Shown here one piece after another: positions 1 to 8,141 of a stretch of 64,000 bases of DNA (the stretch's first letter is position 1; each line of letters starts with the position of its first letter). Location of the stretch: positions 1-64,000 of the forward strand of contig NZ_JABSNP010000018.1 of the NCBI RefSeq assembly GCF_013294115.1, in the 5' to 3' direction. The position numbers were made by a program, and so were the translations under genes. Under the pieces are notes generated by a model. It had not been told where the DNA came from. It worked only from the letters and a program-made list of their open reading frames with translations, and did no database searches. The stretch comes from Hymenobacter caeli (GTDB lineage: Bacteria; Bacteroidota; Bacteroidia; Cytophagales; Hymenobacteraceae).

Positions 1-8
1 TTGCTTCA

Positions 9-65
9 CGGGGCGGAACGAGTTTGGCTGTGTAGGAACTCCAAAGGTCGGGCCGCCCCGTTTTT
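9..65 (+). terminator. Possible rho-independent terminator of an upstream gene outside the window
   Basis: Eight bases at 9-16 (CGGGGCGG) are perfectly complementary to 53-60 (CCGCCCCG), and the second arm is followed by five T at 61-65. The loop is long (36 bases), which weakens the call. The gene it would end lies left of the window. Between here and the first gene at 278 I see no convincing coding region. Confidence 0.35.
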
Positions 66-277
66 ATGCCTCAAATTTTAGTAGGGTAGAGTAGAGATAT
101 AGGATATTTCTGCGCAACGGATTATTCATTGCATAATGGCCGGCGCTGGCACGATTCAGGGCCGCCGGCTGAGTGCCCTCGTTAGCCGGGGATTTCAATC
201 AATTGGCCGAAAAGTGCAACCAGCATTCCAGGGACCCGCTAGTTTTGAATTATTCAATCAAAAAGTTAAGCCCTCCC

Positions 278-772
278 ATGAAACACCTTATTCCCCACGG
301 CTGCTTTATGTTACTAACCGCCCTTGCACTGGCCGGCCCCGCCCTAGGTCAATCCAAAGCCCTCCGCACCAACGCCTTGGCCCTCAACGAGCCCCGGGGC
401 AGCGCTGGCCCGGCGGCCCCGGCTTCCGCGGCCCCGGTGGCCGCTACCAAGGAGCTAACCGGCCGGGTCGAAACCGCGCACGGGGCCCTGCCCGGGGCCG
501 TGGTGCGCCTGGCGTCGTCCGGCCAATCGTGCGTGACCGATGCGCAGGGCAACTTCCACTTCGCGGTGCCCGCCAACGCGGGGCCCCTGGGGGCCGTGGC
601 CACCTACGCCGGCTTTGCCGACGTGAGCACGACCCTGGCCCCCGGCGGGGCCCCGGCCGTGGTGCAGCTGCTCACGCCCATTGCCATCAAGATGGGCCGC
701 AAGCAGCAGCTCAAAACCTACCTCAAAACGGCCCGCCGCGAGGTGCGGCACGACCTGCGCCAAATCAAGTAG
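278..772 (+). CDS. Small secreted protein with a carboxypeptidase-regulatory-like domain
   Basis: The product is 164 residues. Residues 1 to about 24 form a signal peptide (start MKHLIPHG, hydrophobic core LLTALALAGPALG, ending GQ). Residues about 60-135 look like a CarboxypepD_reg-like beta-sandwich, with a TGRV.. strand, a GAVVRLASSG turn and DAQGNFHFAVP; this fold is common in Bacteroidota exported proteins and at the front of TonB receptors. The tail is basic (KMGRKQQLKTYLKTARREVRHDLRQIK). An in-frame start at 173 exists, but the ATG at 278 places the signal peptide at the N-terminus and is preferred. It is transcribed toward the receptor gene on the other strand. Function unknown; a free-standing regulatory-like domain may act in binding at the envelope. 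Confidence 0.7.
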   Translation: MKHLIPHGCFMLLTALALAGPALGQSKALRTNALALNEPRGSAGPAAPASAAPVAATKELTGRVETAHGALPGAVVRLASSGQSCVTDAQGNFHFAVPANAGPLGAVATYAGFADVSTTLAPGGAPAVVQLLTPIAIKMGRKQQLKTYLKTARREVRHDLRQIK

Positions 773-874
773 CGCGGGGCCCGGGCCGCCCCCAGGCACC
801 GGGGCCCTGGTTTTCGTTGCGGCCGCGCGGGGCCCGGGCCGGCTGGCGCGGGCCCCGCGCTTTTCAGCCGTTGC

Positions 875-3397
875 CTAGCCGCCGCCCTGCTTGCTGGCCC
901 CGCCCTTGGTGTCGTCGTTGTTCACCTGCTTGCGCTGGCGGCCCTGCTGCTCCTGGCCGAAGCGGTAGCTGAAACTCAGGCGGAAGGAGCGCTGGTAGGC
1001 CCGGAATTCGCTGTGCTCGTTGAAGTACGCCGTGGTGGTGGTGGAGCGGTAAGGCCAGTAGGCGTTAAAGGGGCTGCCCAAGTTGAGCACCAGGTCGGCT
1101 TTTTCCTTGAACAGCGTTTTTTTCGCCCCTAGCTGGTAGTACAGGTTGGCCGCGCCCCGGCCCTGGATTTCGGGGGTGGGCAGCGAGGCGTACACGAACG
1201 ACTGCAACGTGACGCCTTTGTCGAGCTTGTACGAGGTGTTCACGTTCAGGCCCGCCGTGAAGCCCTGGCGCTCGGCGTTTAGGGCCGGGCTGCGGCGCAC
1301 GATGTACTGCACGTCGGGGCCGGCGCTGAGGTCCCACTTGGGCAGGGGCTTGGCCGCGAAATACACGTTGAACTGGTAGAACGTGTTGGCGGCCACGTTG
1401 GCGAAGGTTTGGGCCGTCACGCTGGGGTCGGTGGGCACGTCGGGCGGCAGCGGGGCGGCGGGGTTCACCGTCGAAAAGCGCACCTGCTCAATGGCGTTGC
1501 CGGTGTGGCGCACCGACAGCGAGGCGTTGACCGTGGTGGTTTTGAAGGTGGTGTTGTAACTCAGCTCGTAGGAATCGGTCAGCTCGGGGGCCAGGTTCGG
1601 GTTGCCGTAGGAAATATTTTTGGCGTCGGAGCGGTCCACGTAGGGGTTGAGGTAGTCGATGAACGGCCGGGTGATGCGCCGGCTGTAGGCCAGGCGCAGG
1701 CTGGTGGCGTCGCTGAAGGCGTAGCGGGCGTTGCCGTTGGGCAGCAGCGACAGGTAGCTGCGGTCGAAGCCCGTGCCGCTGGTCCGGAAGTCAGCGTTCA
1801 GCGCGGTGCGCTCCAGGCGGCTGCCCAGGCTGCTGGTCAGCTTCTTGCCCACGCCGAATGAGTAGGTGGCGTAGGCGGCCTGCACGTTCTGGGCGTAGCT
1901 GAAGTCGGTGGCGCGGCGCGGCGCCCGGGCAAAGTCGGCGGCCCGCGCGGGGTAGAGCGTGTCCACGGCGGCCACCGAGCCGGTGCGCCGGAAAATAGCT
2001 TTCAGGCCCAGCTCCAGGGTTTTCTTGTCGCCGAAGGGCTGGGTAAAATCCGTTTGAAACGTGTACTCGTGGCCCGGCGTGCGGCCCCGGCTGTGCTCGC
2101 GGTAGTCGGCCCGCGTTTGCTCCAGCGCCACCGGCGAATTGTTGAATTGGTCGAAGTCGTAGCCGGCCGTGCCGTTGTTGAGGGCGTACTGGGCCAGCGT
2201 GCTCCACTCGCGGCGGGCCTGCGCGAAGGTGCGGGTGTAGGTGCCGGTGGCTTCCACGTTCAGCCCGCCAAACACGGTGGTGGTGGCGCGGGTATAGAGC
2301 GGATTTGGTACGGGAAACGACGCAATGTCTTGGCTGAACTGGCTTTGCGTGCTGTTGCCGTTGTAGCCATTCACGGAGGTGGCCAGCGAGAGGCTGTGGT
2401 GCTCGGCGGGGTCGAAATCGAGGCCCAGGGTGCCGTAGTACCAGCGGCCGTTGTTGCGGCTGCTGCCCATCTGGCGCAGCGTGTCGGTGCCCAGGCTCGA
2501 AAACCCGACCCGTTCGAGGCTCGACTCGCCGCGGTTATTCCACGTGCCCGTGTTGGCCGAGGAAGTAAAGCCCACCTTGCCTTTTTTAAAGTTCAGGGCC
2601 GTGTTCAGGGCCGTGTTGCGGTTGCCGCCGCTGGCCCCCACCCGGCCGTTGAGGCCCTGGTCCACGCCCTTCTTCAGCACGATGTTGATGATGCCGGCCG
2701 TGCCTTCGCCGTCGTACTTGGCCGGCGGGGTCGTGATAATCTCCACGCTCTTAATCTGGTCGGCGGGAATGCTTTTGAGCGCCTCGGCCAGGTTGCGGGC
2801 CAGCGAGGGCGAGGGCTTGTTGTTGACCAAGACCTTAAAATTGCCCGAGCCACGCATTTTCACGTTGCCGTCGCCGTCCACGGCCAGCAGCGGGGCCTTA
2901 CTCAGCACGTCGGCCGCCGTGCCGCCGGCGTTGCTCACGTCCTGGTCGGCGTTATATACGAGGCGGTCGGCACGCACTTCCACCACCGGCTTCGAGCCGA
3001 TGACCACGGCTTCGCCCAGCAGCTGGGCCGCCGCCGGCAGCCGAAGGGGCCCCACGGCGGTGGCCCCGGCCGTCACCGTCACGGCCCGGGTGCGGGTGGC
3101 GTAGCCCACAAAGCTCACTTGCAGCCGAAAGGCCCCGGCGGCCAGCTTGGTCAAGGCGAAACGGCCCTGGTCGTCGGCCGCCACGCCGGTGATGGGTTTG
3201 TCGGCCGGGGCGGCGGGCAGCAACACCACCGTGGCGTAGGCCACCGGCTGGCGGCTGGCCGAGTCGAGCACCGTGCCCGTGAGCGAGCCCGTGGCGGCCG
3301 GCGCGGGGGCCTGGGCGGCGGCGGGCGCGGCGGCCCGCAGGCACAGCAGGGCCAGCAGCCCGCCTGCCCGGCAGAAGGTAGAAAGCAGCATATACAA
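875..3397 (-). CDS. Outer membrane beta-barrel receptor (TonB-dependent receptor type, OMP_b-brl_3 family)
   Basis: The 840-residue protein has a signal peptide (to about residue 29, AAAPAAAQ), a CarboxypepD_reg-like domain (about 35-115, TGTVLDSASRQPVAYATV), a plug-like domain (about 125-240, with the conserved VVEVRADRLVYN and PPAKYDGEGTAGIINI stretches) and a long beta-barrel rich in aromatic-polar alternation. This order is that of Bacteroidota outer membrane beta-barrel proteins related to TonB-dependent receptors. The last barrel strand (SFRLSFSYRFG) is followed by a polar tail of about 25 residues (EQQGRQRKQ...), so the usual C-terminal aromatic residue is not terminal. No SusD partner is adjacent, so it is not a classical Sus-type pair; the substrate is unknown. 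A second ATG two codons in (3391) is an alternative start. Confidence 0.9.
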   Translation of the reverse strand: MYMLLSTFCRAGGLLALLCLRAAAPAAAQAPAPAATGSLTGTVLDSASRQPVAYATVVLLPAAPADKPITGVAADDQGRFALTKLAAGAFRLQVSFVGYATRTRAVTVTAGATAVGPLRLPAAAQLLGEAVVIGSKPVVEVRADRLVYNADQDVSNAGGTAADVLSKAPLLAVDGDGNVKMRGSGNFKVLVNNKPSPSLARNLAEALKSIPADQIKSVEIITTPPAKYDGEGTAGIINIVLKKGVDQGLNGRVGASGGNRNTALNTALNFKKGKVGFTSSANTGTWNNRGESSLERVGFSSLGTDTLRQMGSSRNNGRWYYGTLGLDFDPAEHHSLSLATSVNGYNGNSTQSQFSQDIASFPVPNPLYTRATTTVFGGLNVEATGTYTRTFAQARREWSTLAQYALNNGTAGYDFDQFNNSPVALEQTRADYREHSRGRTPGHEYTFQTDFTQPFGDKKTLELGLKAIFRRTGSVAAVDTLYPARAADFARAPRRATDFSYAQNVQAAYATYSFGVGKKLTSSLGSRLERTALNADFRTSGTGFDRSYLSLLPNGNARYAFSDATSLRLAYSRRITRPFIDYLNPYVDRSDAKNISYGNPNLAPELTDSYELSYNTTFKTTTVNASLSVRHTGNAIEQVRFSTVNPAAPLPPDVPTDPSVTAQTFANVAANTFYQFNVYFAAKPLPKWDLSAGPDVQYIVRRSPALNAERQGFTAGLNVNTSYKLDKGVTLQSFVYASLPTPEIQGRGAANLYYQLGAKKTLFKEKADLVLNLGSPFNAYWPYRSTTTTAYFNEHSEFRAYQRSFRLSFSYRFGQEQQGRQRKQVNNDDTKGGASKQGGG

Positions 3398-3557
3398 ACG
3401 GTTGGAAAGGAAAGGCTCGCGGGAGAGATGCCGGCGGCCACCGGCAGGTTGCGTGGCCTCGGATTAAGTTTTGGTGGCCCCGCCCCGGCTACCGGCGCGG
3501 GGGCCCAAACGTTACACGGAGCCCGCACTTTGGCACCAGCCCCCGGCGAAGGGCGCT

Positions 3558-3926
3558 CTATTTCTGGAGCACCTCGTAGCCCATGCCCATGCTGAAAGAA
3601 GTGTCGCCGGTAATCCGGAAGCCCAGCACGGCCTGGCGCTCGCCCAGGTTGCGCACGAGCGCCGCGGAGCCCGCGCCGAAGGCCAGCTCCACGCGCTGGC
3701 CCTGGTCGAGGCGGCCCCGCTCCTGCACCGTGCCGTCGGCCCGGCGCTCGGCCACGCTCACCGGCACGGGCCCCACGTTGTGGGCCGCCACCCGGAAGGC
3801 CCCGCGCTGCCGGCCGCCCAGCACGAACTGCTTGCCCGCGTCGATGAACGTGGTGGAGGTGATGCCGCCGCAGACCGCGAGCAACGCGGAGCCGGCCAGC
3901 AAGGCGGCCAGAAATAAGGTGCGCAT
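3558..3926 (-). CDS. Small exported protein of unknown function
   Basis: The product is 122 residues, starting MRTLFLAALLAGSALLAVCGG. The N-terminus is a signal peptide; LLAVC resembles a lipobox but has V instead of a small residue before the cysteine, so lipidation is uncertain. The rest is a predicted beta-rich domain (QFVLGGRQRGAFRVAAHNVGP, VELAFGAGSAALVRNLGERQAVLGFRI). No family recognised. The frame is open upstream to 4022, but the ATG at 3926 gives the signal peptide. It lies between the receptor gene and the AraC-type regulator on the same strand. Confidence 0.6.
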   Translation of the reverse strand: MRTLFLAALLAGSALLAVCGGITSTTFIDAGKQFVLGGRQRGAFRVAAHNVGPVPVSVAERRADGTVQERGRLDQGQRVELAFGAGSAALVRNLGERQAVLGFRITGDTSFSMGMGYEVLQK

Positions 3927-4023
3927 GGCGGTTGGAGGGGATTGACGGGGGTGAAACGATGGCCCAAAGGTCCCCATCCGCCCCGCGGCCGGCGCTCCAA
4001 GCCATCGTTTGGCCCGTCCCAAC

Positions 4024-5328
4024 TTATGCTTTGGGCCGCATTACCTCGCTGGGGGCCTGGCCCAGCAGCTTTTTGAACACGCGGTTAAACGTTGATTTTG
4101 AGTTGAAGCCGCTCTCCAGCGCTACGCCCACCAGCGAATAGTGCCCAAAGCGCGGGTCGGCCAGCTTGCGGCGGGCCTCGGCTACCCGGTACGTATTCAC
4201 GAAGTCGTTGAAGTTCTGCCCGCAGCCCGCGTTGATGACCTTGGAGAGCAGCGCCGGGTGGGTGCGCAGGCGGTGGGCCAGCTCGGCCAGGGTCAATTCG
4301 GGCTCCAGCCAGGGCTGCTCGCGGGCCATCAGGGCCAGCAGCTTGTCGCGCCAGGGGCGCAGCTCGGGGGCCAGCTCCACGGGCGGGTGGGCCGCGCGGA
4401 CGGCCGCCTCCACTCCGCGTTCCGACAGCGGGTTGGTGGCCAGCGCGACTTCTACTGCCGCTTCCAGCGCTTGTTCCGCCGCCGTGGGCCGCAGCAGGTC
4501 CTGGGTGGTGGCGTCGGGCGGGGCGGGCGTGGCCCCGAAGCGCAGCGGGCTGGTGGCCGCCGCGTAATTGGCCTGGATGCCCACCACGATGAGGCCAAAC
4601 ATCAGCACCCCGAGCAGGGCGTAAAAATACCAGGCCGCGTCGTAGCTAAAACTAAACACTTCATTCAGAGCCGTGTATAGCAGGCTGAGGCCCAGGGCCA
4701 GCAGCTGGAGCACCAGCAGCTGCCGCAACCCGGCAAAGCGCAGGCGCTCGGGGTCGGAGAAATTGTCGTCGAGGTAGCGGCGGTAGCGGCGGTAGTCCAC
4801 CAGCACCCGCCAGCCGTAGGCGGGCAGCAGCACGTACACCAAACAGGCCACCGGCTTGTCCAGGGCCTCCAGCCACCCCGCGGCGGGGCCCTTGGTGCCA
4901 AAGTGCGCGGACAGCGGCTGCCCGCGCAGGCCGTGCCACCAAAGCAGGTCGTAGGCCGCCGCTGCCGCGAACAAGCCGATTTCGAGCAGCCCCGGCCCAA
5001 AATGCCACCAGGCCCGGGGAAACAGCTGAAACTCCTGGTTGGTGAGGCTGCGGAAGTACAGGTAATAGCCCGGCCCCAGCAGCAGGTTCAGCTGCCACGG
5101 CACGTAGAACATGGCCGTCGAGTAGCCGTCGTGGCTGTCGTACCAGCCGGCGTAGCCCAGCATCCACTGCGCGATGCCCAGCGTGGGCACCGCGACGAGC
5201 AGGGCCAGCAGGGCGTCGGCCGGGGCCCCGCGCCGCAGGGCCCGCCCCAGCAGCCACAGCGCCGCCGCGGCCCCCGGCACCACGAAGGGCAATAGCAACG
5301 CGCTGCGGGCACCGAACTGGAACAACAT
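4024..5328 (-). CDS. Membrane-bound AraC-family transcriptional regulator
   Basis: The 434-residue protein has two parts. Residues 1 to about 245 hold roughly six or seven hydrophobic helices (for example LLLPFVVPGAAAALWLLG and AWYFYALLGVLMFGLIVVGI), with an extracytoplasmic or ligand-sensing appearance. The C-terminal about 100 residues form an AraC-type double helix-turn-helix: LTLAELAHRLRTHPALLSKVIN, then the family signature GVALESGFNSKSTFNRVFKK. Such 7TM-type AraC regulators are common in Bacteroidota and are thought to sense envelope signals directly. The ATG at 5328 is chosen over a GTG at 5355. The target is unknown; the adjacent small exported gene and the receptor are candidates. 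Confidence 0.85.
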   Translation of the reverse strand: MLFQFGARSALLLPFVVPGAAAALWLLGRALRRGAPADALLALLVAVPTLGIAQWMLGYAGWYDSHDGYSTAMFYVPWQLNLLLGPGYYLYFRSLTNQEFQLFPRAWWHFGPGLLEIGLFAAAAAYDLLWWHGLRGQPLSAHFGTKGPAAGWLEALDKPVACLVYVLLPAYGWRVLVDYRRYRRYLDDNFSDPERLRFAGLRQLLVLQLLALGLSLLYTALNEVFSFSYDAAWYFYALLGVLMFGLIVVGIQANYAAATSPLRFGATPAPPDATTQDLLRPTAAEQALEAAVEVALATNPLSERGVEAAVRAAHPPVELAPELRPWRDKLLALMAREQPWLEPELTLAELAHRLRTHPALLSKVINAGCGQNFNDFVNTYRVAEARRKLADPRFGHYSLVGVALESGFNSKSTFNRVFKKLLGQAPSEVMRPKA

Positions 5329-5429
5329 GCCGTGAAAATACGCCGCGGGCCCCACCGGGGCCCGGCTGGCAATTTGGGTTAGCTTTGGGTTGTTCCTAAA
5401 TTATACAGCGCTTGCCCGCCCCGGCCGCC

Positions 5430-6257
5430 ATGCACCTCCTCCGCCACGTCGACCTCGCCCGCATTTTCTTTGTCGACATCGAAACCGTGCCCGGCCACGC
5501 CAGCCACGCCGAACTGCCCGGGCCCCACCACGCGCTGTGGGAGCAGTTCTGCACGCAGCGCCACGCCAAAGAGCTGGCCGAGGGCCAAACCCACGCCGAG
5601 CTGTTCGCCCGCGGCGGCCTCTACGCCGAGTTCGGCAAGGTGGTCTGCATCTCGGTGGGCTTCTTCCGGCCCTTGAAAGACGACACCCTGGAGTTCCGCA
5701 CCAAGTCGTTTGCCGGCCACGACGAGCCCGCGGTGCTGCGCGGCTTCGGCCAGTTTTTGCAGCGCTACGCCCCCTACGGCCCCGCCCGCTACGCCAAGCT
5801 CGAAACCGCGGGCCCCGACGGCTACTTCCTCTGCGCCCACAACGGCCGCGAGTTCGACTACGGCTACCTGGGCCGGCGCCTGCTCATCGGCGGGCTGGGC
5901 CTGCCGCCCATGCTCGACGTGGCCGGCCACCGGCCCTGGGACCTGCCCCACCTGCTGGACACGATGGATTTCTGGAAATTCGGCGACAGCAAGGGCCACA
6001 TCACGCTGCCGCTGCTGGCGGGCGTGTTCGGCATCCCCTCGCCCAAAACCGACCTCGACGGCGCGCGGGTCGGGCACACCTACTGGGTCGAAAAGGACCT
6101 GGCCCGCATCGTGGCCTACTGCGAGCAGGACGTGGTGGCCACGGCCCGCGTGTACCTGCACTACGCCGGGCAGCAGGCCCTGTGGCCGGCCGTGCAGCTC
6201 ACCCACACGCCGTGGCCCGGCGCGGCCCCCGGCCCGGCGGTACTGCGCATAGCGTAG
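5430..6257 (+). CDS. DEDDy 3'-5' exonuclease domain protein (DNA_pol_B_exo2-like)
   Basis: The product is 275 residues. The DEDDy metal-binding set is visible: D16 and E18 in FFVDIET, D143 in HNGREFDYGYL, and Y230-x3-D234 in AYCEQD. This is the arrangement of family B polymerase-like proofreading exonucleases, in the free-standing family often labelled predicted 3'-5' exonuclease related to polysaccharide biosynthesis. It probably removes nucleotides from DNA or RNA 3' ends in the cytoplasm; the physiological substrate is unknown. The start is the ATG at 5430 (MHLLRHVDLARIFFVDIET), not the TTG six codons upstream. It is divergent from the AraC gene and ends before a strong terminator, so it is probably monocistronic. 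Confidence 0.85.
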   Translation: MHLLRHVDLARIFFVDIETVPGHASHAELPGPHHALWEQFCTQRHAKELAEGQTHAELFARGGLYAEFGKVVCISVGFFRPLKDDTLEFRTKSFAGHDEPAVLRGFGQFLQRYAPYGPARYAKLETAGPDGYFLCAHNGREFDYGYLGRRLLIGGLGLPPMLDVAGHRPWDLPHLLDTMDFWKFGDSKGHITLPLLAGVFGIPSPKTDLDGARVGHTYWVEKDLARIVAYCEQDVVATARVYLHYAGQQALWPAVQLTHTPWPGAAPGPAVLRIA

Positions 6258-6295
6258 CCCACGGCTCCGGCCCGTTTATACTATCCAAAGATGCA

Positions 6296-6320
6296 GGGCA
6301 GCCCCACGGCTGCCCTTTTT
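6296..6320 (+). terminator. Rho-independent terminator after the exonuclease gene
   Basis: A perfect eight-base stem (GGGCAGCC 6296-6303 with GGCTGCCC 6308-6315), a four-base loop CCAC and a run of five T follow the stop codon by about 40 bases. Confidence 0.85.
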
Positions 6321-6672
6321 CGTGCCCTTTCCCCAGGCCCCCCATTGTGGGGTTCAAATACCCGACTAAGGTTAATACTATTTGCATATTTATTATTTTT
6401 TATAGCAACTTCATTTTCATTTATAATTTCTCAATTATTTTTATCAGATTAGTGCAAATAAAATTTATTATTTTCTTCAAAAAACGAGAAATAAGACTAT
6501 GATTTAATTTTTAGTCCTATATTTGTCCAGGCCAAAACAACAACCCCGGGGGTTGTACACAAATTATAAGCTTTTGTTTTTTATTAGAATAGTTATAAAT
6601 TATTTTTACCCTTACGCCTGGTTTCATTAGCTCAACCTATTCTATCTGGCCCCACCCTCTACTCGTCCTTTT
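6321..6672. other. AT-rich intergenic spacer with a probable promoter
   Basis: About 350 bases without a gene, strikingly AT-rich from 6350 to 6640 compared with its surroundings. It contains TATATTTG at 6518-6525, which fits the Bacteroidota -7 box TAnnTTTG, but no good -33 TTTG at the right distance was found. It probably carries the promoter of the secreted protein gene that begins at 6673. No coding region is apparent. Confidence 0.5.
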
Positions 6673-7695
6673 ATGCACTTACGCTTTCTATCGCTGCTGG
6701 TGGGGCTGGCGGCAGCCCTGCCGGGCCGGGCCGCGCTGGCCCAAGTAGTGGCCCCTGGCCAGGGCGGCGAAGTCAACCCGGTCCGCGTCACGGCCACCAC
6801 CATGGAGCTGAGCTTCGGCACCATGGGCCAGGGCCAGGGCCGGGTAATCGCGGTGGCCCTGTCCAACAACGGCATGCCCGAGCCGCTGGCCGCCGTCGAC
6901 AACCAGTTTTATAAAGCCGCCACCGTTTTCGGCCAGGGCGACCCGCTCGGCAAAGGCTACGTTATCTACGCCGGCCCGGGCCACTCGGTCACCATCACGG
7001 GGTTGCAGCCCGACACTTATTATTATTTTACCGACGCCGAATACAACGCCGACGGCACGAGCATCATTTACAACACCCGCGGCAGCAGCATGTCGACGCG
7101 CACCCGCAGCGCCCCGGTAGCCCCCGCCCCACTGCCCGTCGAGTTGACGGCCTTCACCGGCACCGTGGACGCCCGCGGCACGGCCTTGCTGCGCTGGACC
7201 ACGGCCTCGGAGCGCAACACCGCCTTTTTTGCCGTCGAACGCTCGGCCGACGGCGCGGCCTTTGCGGAGGCGGGCCGGGTGGCCGCGGCCGGCGCCAGCA
7301 GCCAGCCGCTGGCCTACCAGTGGCCCGACCCCCAGCGCCTGACTGGTCCCACGTACTACCGCCTGCGCCAGGCCGACCGCGACGGGGCCGTGCACTACAG
7401 CGGCGTGGTGACGCTGTCGCCCCCGGCCCCCGTGGCCCGGCAGGTGGACGTGTACCCCAACCCCAGCGCCGGCCGGGCCGTGCAGCTCCACTTGCAGGGC
7501 TACGGCGGCGAAAGCCTCACCCTGCGCCTGGCCGATGCCCTGGGCCGCCCCGTGCTGGCGCAAGCCCTCGCCCCGGCCAACGCCCAGTACCTCGCCCCCC
7601 TGGCGTTGCCGCAGGGCCTGCCCGCCGGCACCTACTTCCTCACCTTGGCCAGTACCAGCGGCCCCATTCGCAAGCGTATCGTCGTGTCTGATTAA
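6673..7695 (+). CDS. T9SS-exported protein with fibronectin-like and C-terminal sorting domains
   Basis: The 340-residue protein has a signal peptide (MHLRFLSLLVGLAAALPGRAALAQ). The middle domain (about 25-145) ends in a fibronectin III-like stretch (VTITGLQPDTYYYFTDAEYN). From about 150 comes the LPVELTAFTG-type module seen ahead of sorting domains in Hymenobacter (LRWTTASERNTAFFAVERS.DG, YYRLRQAD.DG). The last about 80 residues are a type A T9SS sorting domain (VDVYPNPSAG, then LPAGTYFLTLAS and a basic end RKRIVVSD). It should cross the outer membrane through the T9SS and be processed by PorU, which is encoded later in this window. The passenger has no recognised enzymatic motif. Confidence 0.85.
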   Translation: MHLRFLSLLVGLAAALPGRAALAQVVAPGQGGEVNPVRVTATTMELSFGTMGQGQGRVIAVALSNNGMPEPLAAVDNQFYKAATVFGQGDPLGKGYVIYAGPGHSVTITGLQPDTYYYFTDAEYNADGTSIIYNTRGSSMSTRTRSAPVAPAPLPVELTAFTGTVDARGTALLRWTTASERNTAFFAVERSADGAAFAEAGRVAAAGASSQPLAYQWPDPQRLTGPTYYRLRQADRDGAVHYSGVVTLSPPAPVARQVDVYPNPSAGRAVQLHLQGYGGESLTLRLADALGRPVLAQALAPANAQYLAPLALPQGLPAGTYFLTLASTSGPIRKRIVVSD

Positions 7696-7903
7696 AGTGA
7701 CTCACTACTATAATATTATTTGTCAATTAGTTAGGTTTTCATTAGTTATATTATCAACATATTAACATTATCCCATTACCAGGTTGCTATGGCGGGCCCC
7801 GCCGATATTTTATCCCCGTTCACCCATTCCTATTCGGTTTACTTAGTGTCTTATCCTGCGCCGTTCGCTTCCGCTATCTAGAACGGTTATTCTTTATGCT
7901 AGC

Positions 7904-7934
7904 AAAGGCCCCTCCCACCAGGAGGGGCCTTTTT
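7904..7934 (+). terminator. Strong rho-independent terminator
   Basis: A perfect 12-base stem (7904-7915 with 7921-7932), a five-base loop and continuing T run. It ends the transcript of the 6673-7695 gene, about 200 bases downstream of its stop. Confidence 0.88.
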
Positions 7935-7940
7935 ATGCAT

Positions 7941-7975
7941 AGGCCAAACCGTCAAACGGTTGGCCTTGCTTTTTC
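7941..7975 (+). terminator. Second, tandem terminator-like hairpin
   Basis: AGGCCAAACCGT (7941-7952) pairs with ACGGTTGGCCT (about 7956-7966) with one bulged base, followed by a T-rich stretch to 7975. It directly follows the first terminator and precedes the promoter of the next gene, so the two units are well insulated. Confidence 0.55.
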
Positions 7976-8077
7976 TAACAAGCCTCGGGCTCAATAACCG
8001 GTGGTTCGAGTCGAGTATAGTATTCGCCGCCGGCCAGAAGCAGTGAATAGAAGACAGGCAACATTTTTTTGCATTAA

Positions 8078-8108
8078 ACAATTTCCCCCGGGGTTCATCG
8101 TATATTTG
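8078..8108 (+). promoter_or_regulatory. Bacteroidota-type sigma promoter of the mosaic T9SS gene
   Basis: TTTG at 8078-8081 and TATATTTG at 8101-8108 are separated by exactly 19 bases. This matches the known Bacteroidota housekeeping consensus TTTG-N19-21-TAnnTTTG. Transcription would begin near 8113, giving a leader of about 30 bases, which supports the ATG at 8142 as the start of the gene. Confidence 0.7.
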
Positions 8109-8141
8109 ATTGTGTCTTTCCACACATTTATTATTGAACCC

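Noticed and set aside
2054-3595. A 513-codon open frame on the plus strand
   Set aside because: It runs antisense to the receptor gene and its product is Gly/Ala/Arg/His-rich with no fold-like pattern; it is a by-product of high GC in the real gene.
7984-8030. A TTCGAGTC stretch that resembles a tRNA T-loop
   Set aside because: The flanking bases do not form a T-stem, and no acceptor, D-arm or anticodon arm can be built around it.
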